From Rhodospirillaceae bacterium SYSU D60007 (lineage in GTDB: Bacteria > Pseudomonadota > Alphaproteobacteria > Reyranellales > Reyranellaceae): a stretch of 64,000 bases of DNA. Shown here in pieces: positions 48,297-59,946 of the stretch (position 1 is its first letter; each line of letters starts with the position of its first letter). Made by a program: the position numbers and the translations under genes. Below the pieces are notes generated by a model. It did no database searches. It saw nothing but the letters and a program-made list of their open reading frames with translations, and had not been told where the DNA came from. The stretch lies in the NCBI GenBank assembly GCA_003574685.1, contig QOCQ01000026.1, positions 29,369 to 93,368 of the forward strand. Direction: 5' to 3'.

Positions 48297-49094
48297 ATGA
48301 TCCTGAACATCGACGGCCATCGCATCTACTACGACATGGTCGGGCCCGATTCCGGCCAGATCGTCTGCTTCACCCATTCGCTGTCGTCCGACGGCGGCAT
48401 GTGGCAGGAACAGGTGCCGATCCTGCTCGGCGCCGGCTTCCGCGTACTGCGGCTCGACATGCGCGGTCACGGTGGCAGCGATCCGGTCGAGGGCGACTAC
48501 ACCATGTCGATCCTGGCCGGCGACGTCGTGAAGTCCCTCGACGCGCTGGGCATCGACAAGGTGCACTACATCGGCCTTTCCATCGGCGGGATGATCGGCC
48601 AGGCCCTGCTGCTGGATCACGCCAGCCGCCTGCGCTCGGCGATGCTGTGCGACACGCTACCCGCCACGCCGGCCGGCTCGGAAGCGCAGTGGGAAGAGCG
48701 CAAGACCGCGGTGCGCGCCGCCAAGGGCCTCTCCACTATCGCCGACGGCACCATGGACCGCTGGTTCACCCCCGCGTTCAAGTCACGCAATCCGGCACGA
48801 TGGCAGCAGATCCGCGACACGATCGTCGGCACGACGGCGCAGGGTTTTCTCGGCTGCGCCGCCGCGATCCAGAACTTCAACTTCGAGGACCGGCTGCCCG
48901 GCATCAAGGTGCCGACTCTCGTGGTGTGCGGCGACCAGGATCCCGGCACACCGCCCGACCGCAACAGGCTGATTGCGTCGAAGGTTCCCGGCGGCCGCTA
49001 TGAGGAGATCAAGGACGCCCGCCATTTGCCCAATGTCGAGCATCCCGAAGCGTTCAACCCCGTGATGGTGTCGTGGTTGCGCGAACAGCGATAA
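48297..49094 (+). CDS. Alpha/beta-hydrolase, 3-oxoadipate enol-lactonase-like
   Basis: The 265-residue protein has the canonical alpha/beta-hydrolase frame: oxyanion strand FTHSLSSDGGMW, LDMRGHGGSD, nucleophile elbow GLSIGGMIGQ, the acid in VCGDQDPGTPP and the catalytic His in KDARHLPNVEHP. The arrangement resembles PcaD-type lactonases, but it may hydrolyse another ester or a ring-fission product. It is 25 bases from the SDR gene and 39 from the acyl-CoA dehydrogenase gene. The start ATG follows AGAGGAGGG. Confidence 0.87.
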   Translation: MILNIDGHRIYYDMVGPDSGQIVCFTHSLSSDGGMWQEQVPILLGAGFRVLRLDMRGHGGSDPVEGDYTMSILAGDVVKSLDALGIDKVHYIGLSIGGMIGQALLLDHASRLRSAMLCDTLPATPAGSEAQWEERKTAVRAAKGLSTIADGTMDRWFTPAFKSRNPARWQQIRDTIVGTTAQGFLGCAAAIQNFNFEDRLPGIKVPTLVVCGDQDPGTPPDRNRLIASKVPGGRYEEIKDARHLPNVEHPEAFNPVMVSWLREQR

Positions 49095-49133
49095 GCGGCA
49101 AAAAGGCCTTCATCCCCTGCAGGACGGTTGGAA

Positions 49134-50300
49134 ATGCAATTCGGCTTCAGTGAACAGCAAGTGGCGATCCGTGACAGCGTGGCCAGGCTTTGTGCGCAGT
49201 TCGACGATGGCTATTGGCTGAAAAAGGACAAGGAAGGCGGCTTTCCCAGCGACTTCTACGCCGCCATGGCCGATGCCGGCTGGCTGGGCATTGCCATGCC
49301 GGAGGAGTACGGCGGTGCGGGGCTGGGGGTCACCGAAGCGGCGCTGATGATGCAGACTGTCGCCGAGTCAGGTGCCGCCCTGCAGGGCGCCTCGGCCATC
49401 CACCTCAACATCTTCGGCCCCAATCCGATCGTCGTGTTCGGCACCGAAGAGCAGAAAAAGCGCATCCTGCCCGACATCATCCAGGGCAAGGTCAAGGGCT
49501 GCTTCGCCGTCACCGAGCCCAATGCCGGGCTCAACACCACGGCGCTGGAGACGCGCGCCGAGCGCGACGGCAATGGCTATGTCGTCTACGGCAAGAAAGT
49601 GTTCATCACCACCGCGCAGGTAGCGGACAAGATGCTGCTGATCGCGCGCACCACGCCGCGCGAGCAGTGCAAGCGCCCCACTGACGGGCTGTCGCTGTTC
49701 TACACCGACTTCGACCGCAGCAAGATCGAGGTGCGCGAGATCGACAAGATGGGACGCAAGGCCGTCGACACCAACCAGGTGTTCATCGACGGGCTGAAGG
49801 TGCCGCTGGAGGACCGCATCGGCGAGGAAGGCAAGGGCTTCCATTACCTGCTGCATGGTCTCAACCCCGAACGTATCCTGATTGCTGCTGAGGCCATTGG
49901 CATCGGCCGCGCGGCGCTGAAACGCGCGGCGCAGTACGCGAAGGAGCGGATCGTTTTCGGCCGGCCCATCGGCAAGAACCAGGCGATCCAGCATCCGCTG
50001 GCGGAGAGCTGGATGCAGCTCGAGGCTGCCGACCTCATGACCTTCAAGGCGGCATGGCTCTACGACAGCGGCCAGGAGTGCGGCGCGGAGGCCAACGCCT
50101 CGAAGTATCTCGGCGCCGAGGCTGCGTACGAAGCCTGCCAACGGGCGATCATGACCCATGGCGGCTACGGCTATACCAAGGAGTTCCACGTCGAGCGCTT
50201 CCTGCGCGAGGTCATGATTGCGCGCATCGCCCCCGTCAGCCCCCAGCTCATCCTCTGCTACATCGCCGAGCGGGTGCTGGGCCTGCCCAAATCATATTGA
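49134..50300 (+). CDS. Acyl-CoA dehydrogenase, atypical C-terminal active-site region
   Basis: The 388-residue flavoenzyme has MQFGFSEQQVAIRDSVARL, FAVTEPNAGLNTTALETRA and the substrate-binding GYGYTKEFHVERFLREVM. The region where medium-chain enzymes carry the catalytic Glu (YEGT) reads IARIAPVSPQLILCYIAE and has no Glu in that place. Some acyl-CoA dehydrogenase subfamilies place the base elsewhere, so activity is not ruled out. The ATG at 49134 has AGGA 9 bases upstream; a TTG six bases before it is less likely. It is coupled with the CoA-transferase gene. Confidence 0.85.
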   Translation: MQFGFSEQQVAIRDSVARLCAQFDDGYWLKKDKEGGFPSDFYAAMADAGWLGIAMPEEYGGAGLGVTEAALMMQTVAESGAALQGASAIHLNIFGPNPIVVFGTEEQKKRILPDIIQGKVKGCFAVTEPNAGLNTTALETRAERDGNGYVVYGKKVFITTAQVADKMLLIARTTPREQCKRPTDGLSLFYTDFDRSKIEVREIDKMGRKAVDTNQVFIDGLKVPLEDRIGEEGKGFHYLLHGLNPERILIAAEAIGIGRAALKRAAQYAKERIVFGRPIGKNQAIQHPLAESWMQLEAADLMTFKAAWLYDSGQECGAEANASKYLGAEAAYEACQRAIMTHGGYGYTKEFHVERFLREVMIARIAPVSPQLILCYIAERVLGLPKSY

Positions 50301-50322
50301 GACGCGACGGAGAGCTCCTGTC

Positions 50323-51570
50323 ATGCCCGGTGCACTGGACGGGGTGAAGATCATTGACCTGACGGCGGTGCTGCTGGGGCCGTTTGCCACCCAGCATATG
50401 GCCGACATGGGCGCCGACGTGATCAAGATCGAACCGCCGGAGGGCGACCTGCTGCGCAACTCCGGGCGCGGGCCGTCGCCGAAGATGGGGCCGATCTATG
50501 TGGCGGCCGGCCGCAACAAGCGCTCGGTGTGTCTCGATCTGAAGCGTCCGGCCGCGATCGAGGTGGTGAAGCGGCTGGTGAAGGATGCCGACGTCTTCAT
50601 TCACAACAGCCGGCCGCAGGCGATCGAACGGCTGGGACTGGGCTACGCCGACCTGAAAAAGATCAGGCCTGACCTGATCTATGCCTACTCCCTTGGCTAC
50701 AAGCGCAGCGGCCCCTACGGGCACAAGCCGGCATTCGACGACCTCGTGCAGGGCGTCAGCGGTGCGGCCTCGCTGCCATCGCGCGTCGATGGCGGCCCGC
50801 CGCGTTTCATGCCCAGCCTCGTTGCCGACAAGACCACAGGGCTGCACCTCGCGATGGCTGTGCTGGCCGCGCTGTTTCACCGCGAGCGCACCGGCCAGGG
50901 CCAGGCAATCGAAGTGCCGATGTTCGAGACTCTTGTATCCTTCTGGATGACCGAGCACCTGTTCGGCGAAACCTTCAAGCCGCCGACCGGCACCATGGGC
51001 TATGACCGGATCATCAACAAATACCGGCACCCCTTCCGGACCAGCGACGGCTACATCTGCGCTCTGCCCTATACCGATCGCCACTGGCAGAAATTCTTCG
51101 AGATTGCCGGCCGCCCGGATATCGCCAGTGATCCGCGCTTCGTCGATGGTCCAACGCGGGCCCGTCACTACTCCGAACTGTACCAAGTGCTCGACAGCCT
51201 TCTGCTCGACCGCCCTACCGCTGAATGGCTGACGCTGTTCGACGAGGCTGACATTCCAGCCATGCCGGTGCGCACGCTGGAGGAGATCCCGCACGATCCG
51301 CATCTGGTGGCGACCGCCTTCTTCACCGAACGCGACCATCCGACCGAAGGCCGCATCACCACCATGGCCAGCCCGCTGGATTTCTCGGCCACGCCCACCA
51401 GCTTCCGCCGCCACGCGCCGCGGCTGGGAGTCGACGGCCCCGACGTGCTGCGCGAGCACGGCTACACGCAGGCGCAGATCGATGCGCTGATGGCAGAGAA
51501 GGCGCTGCTGATCCCGACGTTCGAAGAAGCCGCCGCCGCGCCAACGACCGAGGCCCCGGCAGCGTCATAG
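50323..51570 (+). CDS. CaiB/BaiF family CoA-transferase
   Basis: The 415-residue protein starts MPGALDGVKIIDLTAVLLGPFATQHMADMGADVIKIEPP in outline, and contains the nucleophile Asp in PSLVADKTTGLHLAMAV. The active-site glycine-rich loop and the RTSDGYICALPYTDRHW region fit family III transferases. It is the last gene of the 47.5-51.6 kb cluster and probably activates the acid whose CoA ester the preceding acyl-CoA dehydrogenase oxidises (inference). GGAG lies upstream of the ATG. Repeat copy 7 follows in the convergent gap before cysE. Confidence 0.88.
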   Translation: MPGALDGVKIIDLTAVLLGPFATQHMADMGADVIKIEPPEGDLLRNSGRGPSPKMGPIYVAAGRNKRSVCLDLKRPAAIEVVKRLVKDADVFIHNSRPQAIERLGLGYADLKKIRPDLIYAYSLGYKRSGPYGHKPAFDDLVQGVSGAASLPSRVDGGPPRFMPSLVADKTTGLHLAMAVLAALFHRERTGQGQAIEVPMFETLVSFWMTEHLFGETFKPPTGTMGYDRIINKYRHPFRTSDGYICALPYTDRHWQKFFEIAGRPDIASDPRFVDGPTRARHYSELYQVLDSLLLDRPTAEWLTLFDEADIPAMPVRTLEEIPHDPHLVATAFFTERDHPTEGRITTMASPLDFSATPTSFRRHAPRLGVDGPDVLREHGYTQAQIDALMAEKALLIPTFEEAAAAPTTEAPAAS

Positions 51571-51574
51571 AAAC

Positions 51575-51684
51575 CTTCATGGTGAGCACAGGTGGATGCT
51601 TCGCATCCACCGGGTCGAACCATGAAGGCTTTGCAGCTCGCGTAGGTGTGGGTCGCTTCATGGTTCGACAGGCTCACCATGAAG
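51575..51684. repeat. Palindromic intergenic repeat, copy 7, variant with an inserted hairpin
   Basis: The left arm (51575-51627) contains the same extra GGTGGATGC / GCATCCACC hairpin as copy 3, at the same place in the loop. The right arm (51656-51684) is standard. The element lies between the convergent CoA-transferase and cysE genes. The two variant copies agree across the inserted hairpin although their linkers differ. Confidence 0.9.
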
Positions 51685-51722
51685 CGATTTTCCGCCGCCC
51701 GATGTGGGCGGCCCAGGGAAAA

Positions 51723-52523
51723 TCAGATGCGCTGGTCCATTTCCAGCGCGGGCTCGGGGACGTCGACGCAGCCGATGATGCGGGCCGGCACGCCGGCGGC
51801 GGTGCAGCCGGCCGGTACCGGCTCGAGCACCACGCTGCCCGATGCGATCTTGGCGCAGGCGCCGACTTCGATATTGCCCAGCACGGTGGCATTGGCGCCC
51901 AGCAGCACGCCGCGGCGGATCTTGGGATGCCGGTCGCCGCGCTCCTTGCCGGTGCCGCCCAGCGTGACACCGTGCAGCATCGAAACGCCGTCCTCGACGA
52001 CCGCCGTTTCGCCGATGACAACGCCGGTCCCGTGGTCGATCATGATGCCCTTGCCGATGCGCGCCGCCGGATGAATATCGACGCCGAACAGGGAACTGGC
52101 GCGGCTCTGAAGGAAGAAAGCCAGGCCCTTGCGCCCGCGGCCCCACAGCCAATGCGCAGCGCGCTGGGTCTGCAGCGCATGATAGCCCTTGAACCAGAGC
52201 AGCGGATCGAGATGCGAGGTGCAAGCCGGATCGCGCTCATAGACCGCGACGATGTCGGCGCGCGCCGACACGCCGATCGAGGGGTCCGCCGCCAGCGCCT
52301 CCTCGAAGGTCTGCCGGATCAGCATCGCCGGCGTCTCGGACGTTCCGAGCATGCGGGCGAGATGATAGCTCAACGCCGCCTCGAAGCGCGGCTGGTTCAG
52401 GATTGCCGCGTGCAGCAATCCGCCCAGGCTGGGTTCGGTCCGCGCGAGGTCCTGCGCAGCTTCGCGAACCGACGCCCATACGGGATCGACGGCGGCGATT
52501 CTGGCGATCGCGTTGTGATCCAT
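51723..52523 (-). CDS. cysE: Serine O-acetyltransferase CysE
   Basis: The 266-residue enzyme has the CysE layout: an N-terminal helical domain containing EPSLGGLLHAAIL, then a left-handed hexapeptide-repeat beta-helix with IHPAARIGKGIMIDHGTGVVIGE, active-site His in IDHGT and LHGVTLGGTGKERGDRHP. It acetylates serine to O-acetylserine, the carbon acceptor for sulfide in cysteine synthesis, and so works with the sulfate-reduction genes at 4.5-12.1 kb. The ATG at 52523 has AGAGGG upstream. No cysK gene is in the window. Confidence 0.93.
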   Translation of the reverse strand: MDHNAIARIAAVDPVWASVREAAQDLARTEPSLGGLLHAAILNQPRFEAALSYHLARMLGTSETPAMLIRQTFEEALAADPSIGVSARADIVAVYERDPACTSHLDPLLWFKGYHALQTQRAAHWLWGRGRKGLAFFLQSRASSLFGVDIHPAARIGKGIMIDHGTGVVIGETAVVEDGVSMLHGVTLGGTGKERGDRHPKIRRGVLLGANATVLGNIEVGACAKIASGSVVLEPVPAGCTAAGVPARIIGCVDVPEPALEMDQRI

Positions 52524-52645
52524 GACAACCCTCTGCGCTGACCACCTGACACGGCCCAGCCTCGCGCCGAACCCGGAATGCCGCAAGCACGGCTCACACG
52601 AGATTTACGCCGGTTCGCACAAGAAAGTCTCGCCCGGCGTGCGTC

Positions 52646-53224
52646 TTAACTGCCGCGGCGCTCCAGCTCGGCAATCAGGCCATCAAGACCATTGCGCTGA
52701 ATATAGGCATTGAAATCGGAACGGCGCGTAATCGCCATGCTGACGCCTTCGATGGTCACGTCGACAATCTTGCCGTTCATGACTTCCCAGACAAGCCGGA
52801 TGGCGGTGCCGTTGGGCTGGACGATCTGGGCCTCAACCAGTTCCCGCTGGCCTTGATGCGTTACCGCACCCACCGTCAGGGTCTGCCCGGAGTACGCCTT
52901 GAAGCGGTTCGAGTAGGCCCTGACCTCAGCCTTCTCGAAGGCTGCCATGAAGCGCTGGCGCTGCTCCGGGGTTGCGGTGTTCCAGTGGCGGCCGAGCACG
53001 GCGCGGCCGATCGCCTGCAAGTCGAAGTTCTCGCGCAGGATGCCGGCCAGCGTGCGCTCGCGCTCCACATCGGACGCCCCGGTCTTGAGGACGGTCAAAA
53101 CGCGATTGGCGATGCCGTTGACCAGGGCAGCAGCACTCTGCGCGCCGCCGGGAGCGGCAAACGCCGCCGCGGCGGGCAGCGCACACATGGCACCAATCAC
53201 CATACGGCGCGTCAGCATGGACAC
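52646..53224 (-). CDS. mlaC: MlaC-type phospholipid shuttle protein
   Basis: The 192-residue protein has an export signal (LTRRMVIGAMCALPAAAAFAA) and the ABC toluene tolerance/MlaC domain, with VLGRHWNTATPEQRQRF and FEKAEVRAYSNRF segments. In the Mla system it carries phospholipids between the outer-membrane MlaA complex and the inner-membrane MlaFEDB. The GTG at 53224 has GGGAG at 8 bases; the ATG at 53218 is also possible. Its neighbour upstream is mlaA, but mlaFEDB are not in the window. Confidence 0.87.
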   Translation of the reverse strand: MSMLTRRMVIGAMCALPAAAAFAAPGGAQSAAALVNGIANRVLTVLKTGASDVERERTLAGILRENFDLQAIGRAVLGRHWNTATPEQRQRFMAAFEKAEVRAYSNRFKAYSGQTLTVGAVTHQGQRELVEAQIVQPNGTAIRLVWEVMNGKIVDVTIEGVSMAITRRSDFNAYIQRNGLDGLIAELERRGS

Positions 53225-53274
53225 GGCAGCATCTCCCAAACAGGTTTGTGGACGTGCACGGTTTCGGTTGCAGG

Positions 53275-54063
53275 TCAGCGTGCCAGCCCCAGCTCTGCCC
53301 GGCCGGGGGCATCCAGCGGCAGTGATGAGGTACTCACCACGCCCCGTTGTCGGATCTGGGCGGCGCGCCGCTGCGTGTAGGCGCTTCGCACGGCGCTGTA
53401 GTAATCCACCGAGTTCTTCTCGAGATCGTCAAGGGCCTGCAGGGTACGGGAGCGCGCGTCGACGGCATCCATGCCCGAGCGCGCATAGAGCAGCCACTCC
53501 ACATCAAGCTGCTCCGTCCCGATCCGGAAGGGATCGATCAGGTAGTCGACCAGGATGCCCACGGCATCGCGCGCATTGGATGGCCCCGCCAGGGGCAACA
53601 CCAGATAGGGACCGCCATCCTCGGGGGGCGCCTTGGCCCATACGCCGATGGTCTGGCCGAAATCCTCCTTGGTATGAGGCAGGCCGAAATCCTTGGCGAC
53701 GTCGAAGATCCCCAGCAGGCCCAGCGTCGAGTTGATCAGAAAGCGGGCGATGGTCTGGGCGGCGCGGGTCCCCTCGCCCTGGGCCAGCTCATTGACCGCC
53801 GTCACCGGCTCGCCGAGGTTGTTCAGAACATTGCGTGTGCCGCGCTGCACCCCGTTGGGCGTCAGGTCGCGATAGGCCACTGCCACCGGCCGCAGGATGA
53901 ACGTATCGAGGGTCTTGTTAATGGCGAACAGGAACCGGTTCGGTGTCTCCAGAGGGTCCCAAACCTCACCCTCTTCCGCCGTGGCACACCCACCCAGCAG
54001 GCTTCCCGCCAGCGCGAGAACCACAGCGCCCCGGCGAGCGCCCGAAACCCAACGCACAAACAT
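53275..54063 (-). CDS. mlaA: MlaA (VacJ) outer-membrane lipoprotein
   Basis: The 262-residue protein has a lipoprotein signal with lipobox LLGGC (Cys26) and the MlaA core: WDPLETPNRFLFAINKTLDTFILRPVA in outline, GEPVTAVNELAQGE, TLGLLGIFDVAKDFGL and YLVLPLAGPSNARDAVG. It removes mislocalised phospholipids from the outer leaflet together with porins and passes them to MlaC, encoded 50 bases downstream. The ATG at 54063 has AGGA 8 bases upstream; a closer ATG at 54072 is less likely. The C-terminal region is Arg- and Ser-rich. Confidence 0.9.
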   Translation of the reverse strand: MFVRWVSGARRGAVVLALAGSLLGGCATAEEGEVWDPLETPNRFLFAINKTLDTFILRPVAVAYRDLTPNGVQRGTRNVLNNLGEPVTAVNELAQGEGTRAAQTIARFLINSTLGLLGIFDVAKDFGLPHTKEDFGQTIGVWAKAPPEDGGPYLVLPLAGPSNARDAVGILVDYLIDPFRIGTEQLDVEWLLYARSGMDAVDARSRTLQALDDLEKNSVDYYSAVRSAYTQRRAAQIRQRGVVSTSSLPLDAPGRAELGLAR

Positions 54064-54210
54064 CAAGGACATCCTGTATTAAGACCGCGCTCGCGCGCGG
54101 CCCAGTCGGCTCTGCCCCCCAAAGGCCCCTCAAAACCGTGGCAGAACGGGCTTATAGCACGCACGGCCTTGGCCGTCCAAATGCCCGCCCCAGCCGCCGC
54201 GACGAAGGTG

Positions 54211-54246
54211 TGGACAAACAGATAAGAATATCCTTATATCTGCGTA
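54211..54246 (+). promoter_or_regulatory. Promoter and operator of the ArsR-methyltransferase/met operon, probably leaderless
   Basis: TGGACA (54211-54216) and TTATAT (54234-54239) are 17 bases apart and read as -35 and -10 boxes. A perfect inverted repeat ATAAG / CTTAT (54222-54237) with a 6-base centre covers the spacer and most of the -10 box, as expected for an ArsR-type repressor site. The start codon at 54246 is where transcription should begin, and there is no ribosome-binding site, so the message appears leaderless. Confidence 0.6.
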
Positions 54247-55229
54247 TGGATGACCTGCTAACCGTCCTCAGGACTATGGCCGAAGAGACCCGGCTCAGGA
54301 TTCTGGCCCTGGCATCGCGCGACCAGCTCACCGTCAGCGAGTTCGTGGACATTCTCGGCCAGTCCCAGCCACGGGTATCACGCCATCTCAAGCTGCTGGT
54401 CGAGGCCGGCCTGCTCGAGCGCATCCGCGAGGGCCAGTGGGCCTATTTCCGGCTGGCCCGAGACCTGCGCGGCGCCCAGTCGCTGGTGCACGATGTGCTC
54501 GACCGGTTGCCTGCCGGCAGCGCGCTCCTGGCGGCCGACCAGGAACGGCTGACGGATCTGAAGCATCGGCGCGAAAACCGGGCGATTGCCTATTTCCGTC
54601 AGAACGCGCAGCGATGGGATCACATCCGCGCCTTGCACGTGGCCGACACCGAAATTGAGGCGGCCTTGCTGGCACAGGTACCGGAGGATGCCGAATCGCT
54701 GCTCGACATCGGCACCGGGACGGGCCGCATCCTCGAGATCCTGGCGCCGCGGGTCGAGCATGCCGTCGGCATTGACCAGTCGCGCGAAATGCTGGCGGTG
54801 GCCCGCGCCAACCTGGCGCGCAGCGGCCGCAACAATGTCGAGGTGCGGCAGGCCGACATGTATGCCCTGCCGTTCCCTTCGGTTTCGGTGGACATCGTGA
54901 CCATCCACCAGGTGCTGCACTATGCCGAGGACCCCGCCGCGGTGTTGCGCGAAGCGGCACGCGTGCTGAAACCTGGCGGCACGCTGCTGGTCGTCGATTT
55001 CGCCCCGCACGATCTCGTTGAGCTGCGGCGCGAGCACGCCCATGTGCATCTCGGCTTCGCCGACAATCAGGTCCTGGGCTGGCTGGCGGCCGCAGGCCTG
55101 ACCGGCGATCACCCGATACACCTGCCCGGCCGCCGCCTGATGGTCGGCATTTGGCGCGCACGCCGTCCGCAGCGGCGCGATCCCGCCGGACTCTCCAACG
55201 CCGCCGCTTCACGGGCAGGCGGTATCTGA
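54246..55229 (+). CDS. ArsR-type regulator fused to a SAM-dependent methyltransferase
   Basis: The 327-residue protein has an ArsR winged helix (residues 1-85; TRLRILALAS, QSQPRVSRHLKLLVEAGLLE) and a class I methyltransferase domain (residues 150-300) with DIGTGTGRILEIL, VGIDQSREML and LKPGGTLLVVDFAP. Such fusions lie upstream of metF/metH in alphaproteobacteria and are thought to sense SAM or S-adenosylhomocysteine. The operator overlapping its own promoter suggests autoregulation together with metF and metH. The cysteine metal site of classical ArsR is absent. Confidence 0.88.
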   Translation: MDDLLTVLRTMAEETRLRILALASRDQLTVSEFVDILGQSQPRVSRHLKLLVEAGLLERIREGQWAYFRLARDLRGAQSLVHDVLDRLPAGSALLAADQERLTDLKHRRENRAIAYFRQNAQRWDHIRALHVADTEIEAALLAQVPEDAESLLDIGTGTGRILEILAPRVEHAVGIDQSREMLAVARANLARSGRNNVEVRQADMYALPFPSVSVDIVTIHQVLHYAEDPAAVLREAARVLKPGGTLLVVDFAPHDLVELRREHAHVHLGFADNQVLGWLAAAGLTGDHPIHLPGRRLMVGIWRARRPQRRDPAGLSNAAASRAGGI

Positions 55230-55257
55230 GACATCAACCGGAACGGCAGGACTGCCC

Positions 55258-56208
55258 ATGCCCCCCGACACCGGACCTCTTTCCGCCGCCGTGGCGATAA
55301 GCGAGTTTCCTGCGCGACGGCCGTCGAAGCTCGCCGTCTCGTTCGAGTTCTTTCCGCCGCGCACCGAGGCGATGGCGCAGACGCTGTGGAGTTCCGTCGA
55401 GCGTCTCGAGCCGCTGCGGCCGGCCTTCATGTCGGTGACCTACGGCGCCGGCGGCTCGACGCGACAGCGCACGCACGAGATCGTGGTCCGCATCAAGCGG
55501 GAAACCGGCATCGAGCCGGCGGCGCACCTGACCTGCGTCGCTGCCACCCGCAGCGAGATCGACGAGGTCGCCCGCGCCTACTGGGCCGCCGGCATCCGCC
55601 ACATCGTGGCCCTGCGGGGCGATCCGCCGCCGGAGATGGGCGGCAAGTATGTTCCCCATCCCCAAGGCTACGCCAATGCTGCGGCCCTGGTGGGCGGCCT
55701 GAAGCGGATCGGCGATTTCCAGATCAGCGTCGCCTGCTATCCCGAGCGCCATCCCGATTCGCCGGACGACGACGCCGACCTCGACAATCTCAGGCGCAAG
55801 GTCGACGCCGGCGCCGACCGCTGCATCACGCAGTTCTTCTTCGAGGTCGATGATTTCCTGCGGTTTCGCGACCGCGCCGCGGCGGCGGGCGTCAGGGTAC
55901 CCATCGTGCCCGGCATCATGCCCGTCTCGAATTTTTCGCAGGTGGCCCGCTTCGCCTCCACGTGCGGCGCGCGCGTGCCGCCATGGCTCGCCGCCCTGTT
56001 CGAGGGTCTCGACGATGATCTCGACACGCGACGCATGATCGCTGCCACCGTGGCCGGCGACATGTGCCGCAGGCTGGAGTCGGAAGGTGTATCGGCTTTC
56101 CATTTCTACACCCTGAACCGTGCCGACCTGACCTATGCCATCTGCCATTTGCTGGGCATCAGGCCGGCGACGCGCCCGCGCCCGGAGCAATCACATGAAC
56201 CGCGCTGA
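55258..56208 (+). CDS. metF: Methylenetetrahydrofolate reductase MetF
   Basis: The 316-residue flavoenzyme has VSFEFFPPRTEAM with the catalytic Glu, FMSVTYGAGGSTR, GIRHIVALRGDPP, YPERHPDSP and ITQFFFEVDDFLRF, all conserved in MetF TIM barrels. It reduces 5,10-methylene- to 5-methyl-tetrahydrofolate, the methyl donor for methionine synthase encoded just downstream. The stop overlaps the next start by 14 bases. AGGA is 8 bases before the ATG. The N-terminal 25 residues are an extension of low complexity. Confidence 0.94.
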   Translation: MPPDTGPLSAAVAISEFPARRPSKLAVSFEFFPPRTEAMAQTLWSSVERLEPLRPAFMSVTYGAGGSTRQRTHEIVVRIKRETGIEPAAHLTCVAATRSEIDEVARAYWAAGIRHIVALRGDPPPEMGGKYVPHPQGYANAAALVGGLKRIGDFQISVACYPERHPDSPDDDADLDNLRRKVDAGADRCITQFFFEVDDFLRFRDRAAAAGVRVPIVPGIMPVSNFSQVARFASTCGARVPPWLAALFEGLDDDLDTRRMIAATVAGDMCRRLESEGVSAFHFYTLNRADLTYAICHLLGIRPATRPRPEQSHEPR

Positions 56209-57249
56209 AAAGGCCGACCTGCTGCGCAGGCTGGCCGCCGAACGCATCCTCGTGAAGGACGGTCCATACGGGTCGATGATCCAGAGCTACGGCCTGGACG
56301 AACCTGGCTTCCGCGGCGGACAAACATTCCGCAACGATCAGAAGGGCAACAACGACCTGCTGAACGCCACGCGGCCTGACGTGATCAACGAGATCTGCGA
56401 TGCCTACCTCGAAGCCGGGGCCGACATCGTTGCCACCAACACCTTCAATGCCAACGCCATCAGCCAGGCGGATTATGGGCTGGAAACAATGGTGCGCGAG
56501 ATCAATGTCGCGGCCGCGACGCTGACCTGCGCTGCCGCGGATCGCTGGAAAGCCAGAACGCCGGACAAGCCGCGCTTCGTCGCGGGCGCGCTGGGACCGA
56601 CGAACAAGACACTGTCGGTGTCGCCCGACGTCAACAATCCCGGCTACCGCGCCGTCAGTTTCGACGAGGTCAAGGGTGTCTACCGCGAGCAGATCGACGG
56701 GCTGCTGGACGGCGGTGTCGATTTCATCCTGATCGAGACGGTGTTCGACACGCTCAATGCCAAGGCGGCGATCGTCGCCGCAGACGAGGCGGCTGAAGCG
56801 CGCGGCGAGGAGCTGCCGGTCATGGTGTCGATGACGCTGACCGATCTCGCCGGCCGCAATATTTCCGGCCAGACGGTCGAGGCGTTCTGGCACTCCGTGC
56901 GCCACGTGCGGCCCCTGACAATGGGCATGAACTGTTCATTCGGCGCCACCGAGCTGCATCCCTATGTCGGCGTCCTCAATGCCCATGTGGACACGCTGCT
57001 GTGCGTCTATCCCAATGCCGGATTGCCCAACGACATGGGCGCCTATGACGAGGCGCCGGAGATCACGGCGCGTCACGTGCGGGGCTGGGCCGAGAGTGGC
57101 TGGCTCAACGTCGTGGGCGGCTGCTGCGGCACCACGCCGGCGCATATCCGCGCCATCGCCGAAGCGGTCCGCGGCCTGCCGCCGCGCCGGCCCGCCACCC
57201 TGCCCCCCGCGCTGCGCCTGTCGGGAATGGAAGCCGCGAGTTTCTTCTG

Positions 57250-57250
<1 letters not shown>
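56195..57250 (+). CDS. Homocysteine-binding module of split methionine synthase
   Basis: The 351-residue protein is the homocysteine S-methyltransferase barrel found at the N-terminus of MetH, here as a separate gene. It begins [25 protein letters not shown] in outline, and zinc-ligand cysteines are Cys247 (MNCSFGATE) and Cys310-Cys311 (GGCCGTTP). It binds homocysteine and takes the methyl group from cobalamin. The start overlaps the metF stop; the end overlaps the metH core start by 1 base (TGATG). The two proteins must assemble in trans. Confidence 0.9.
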
Positions 57251-59874
<2,624 letters not shown>

Positions 59875-59946
59875 CCTCCTTTGCACCATGGAAACGCCAT
59901 GTTGGCATCACCACATGCCGCGCGTCCGCATGGGAGGTCGTGAACG

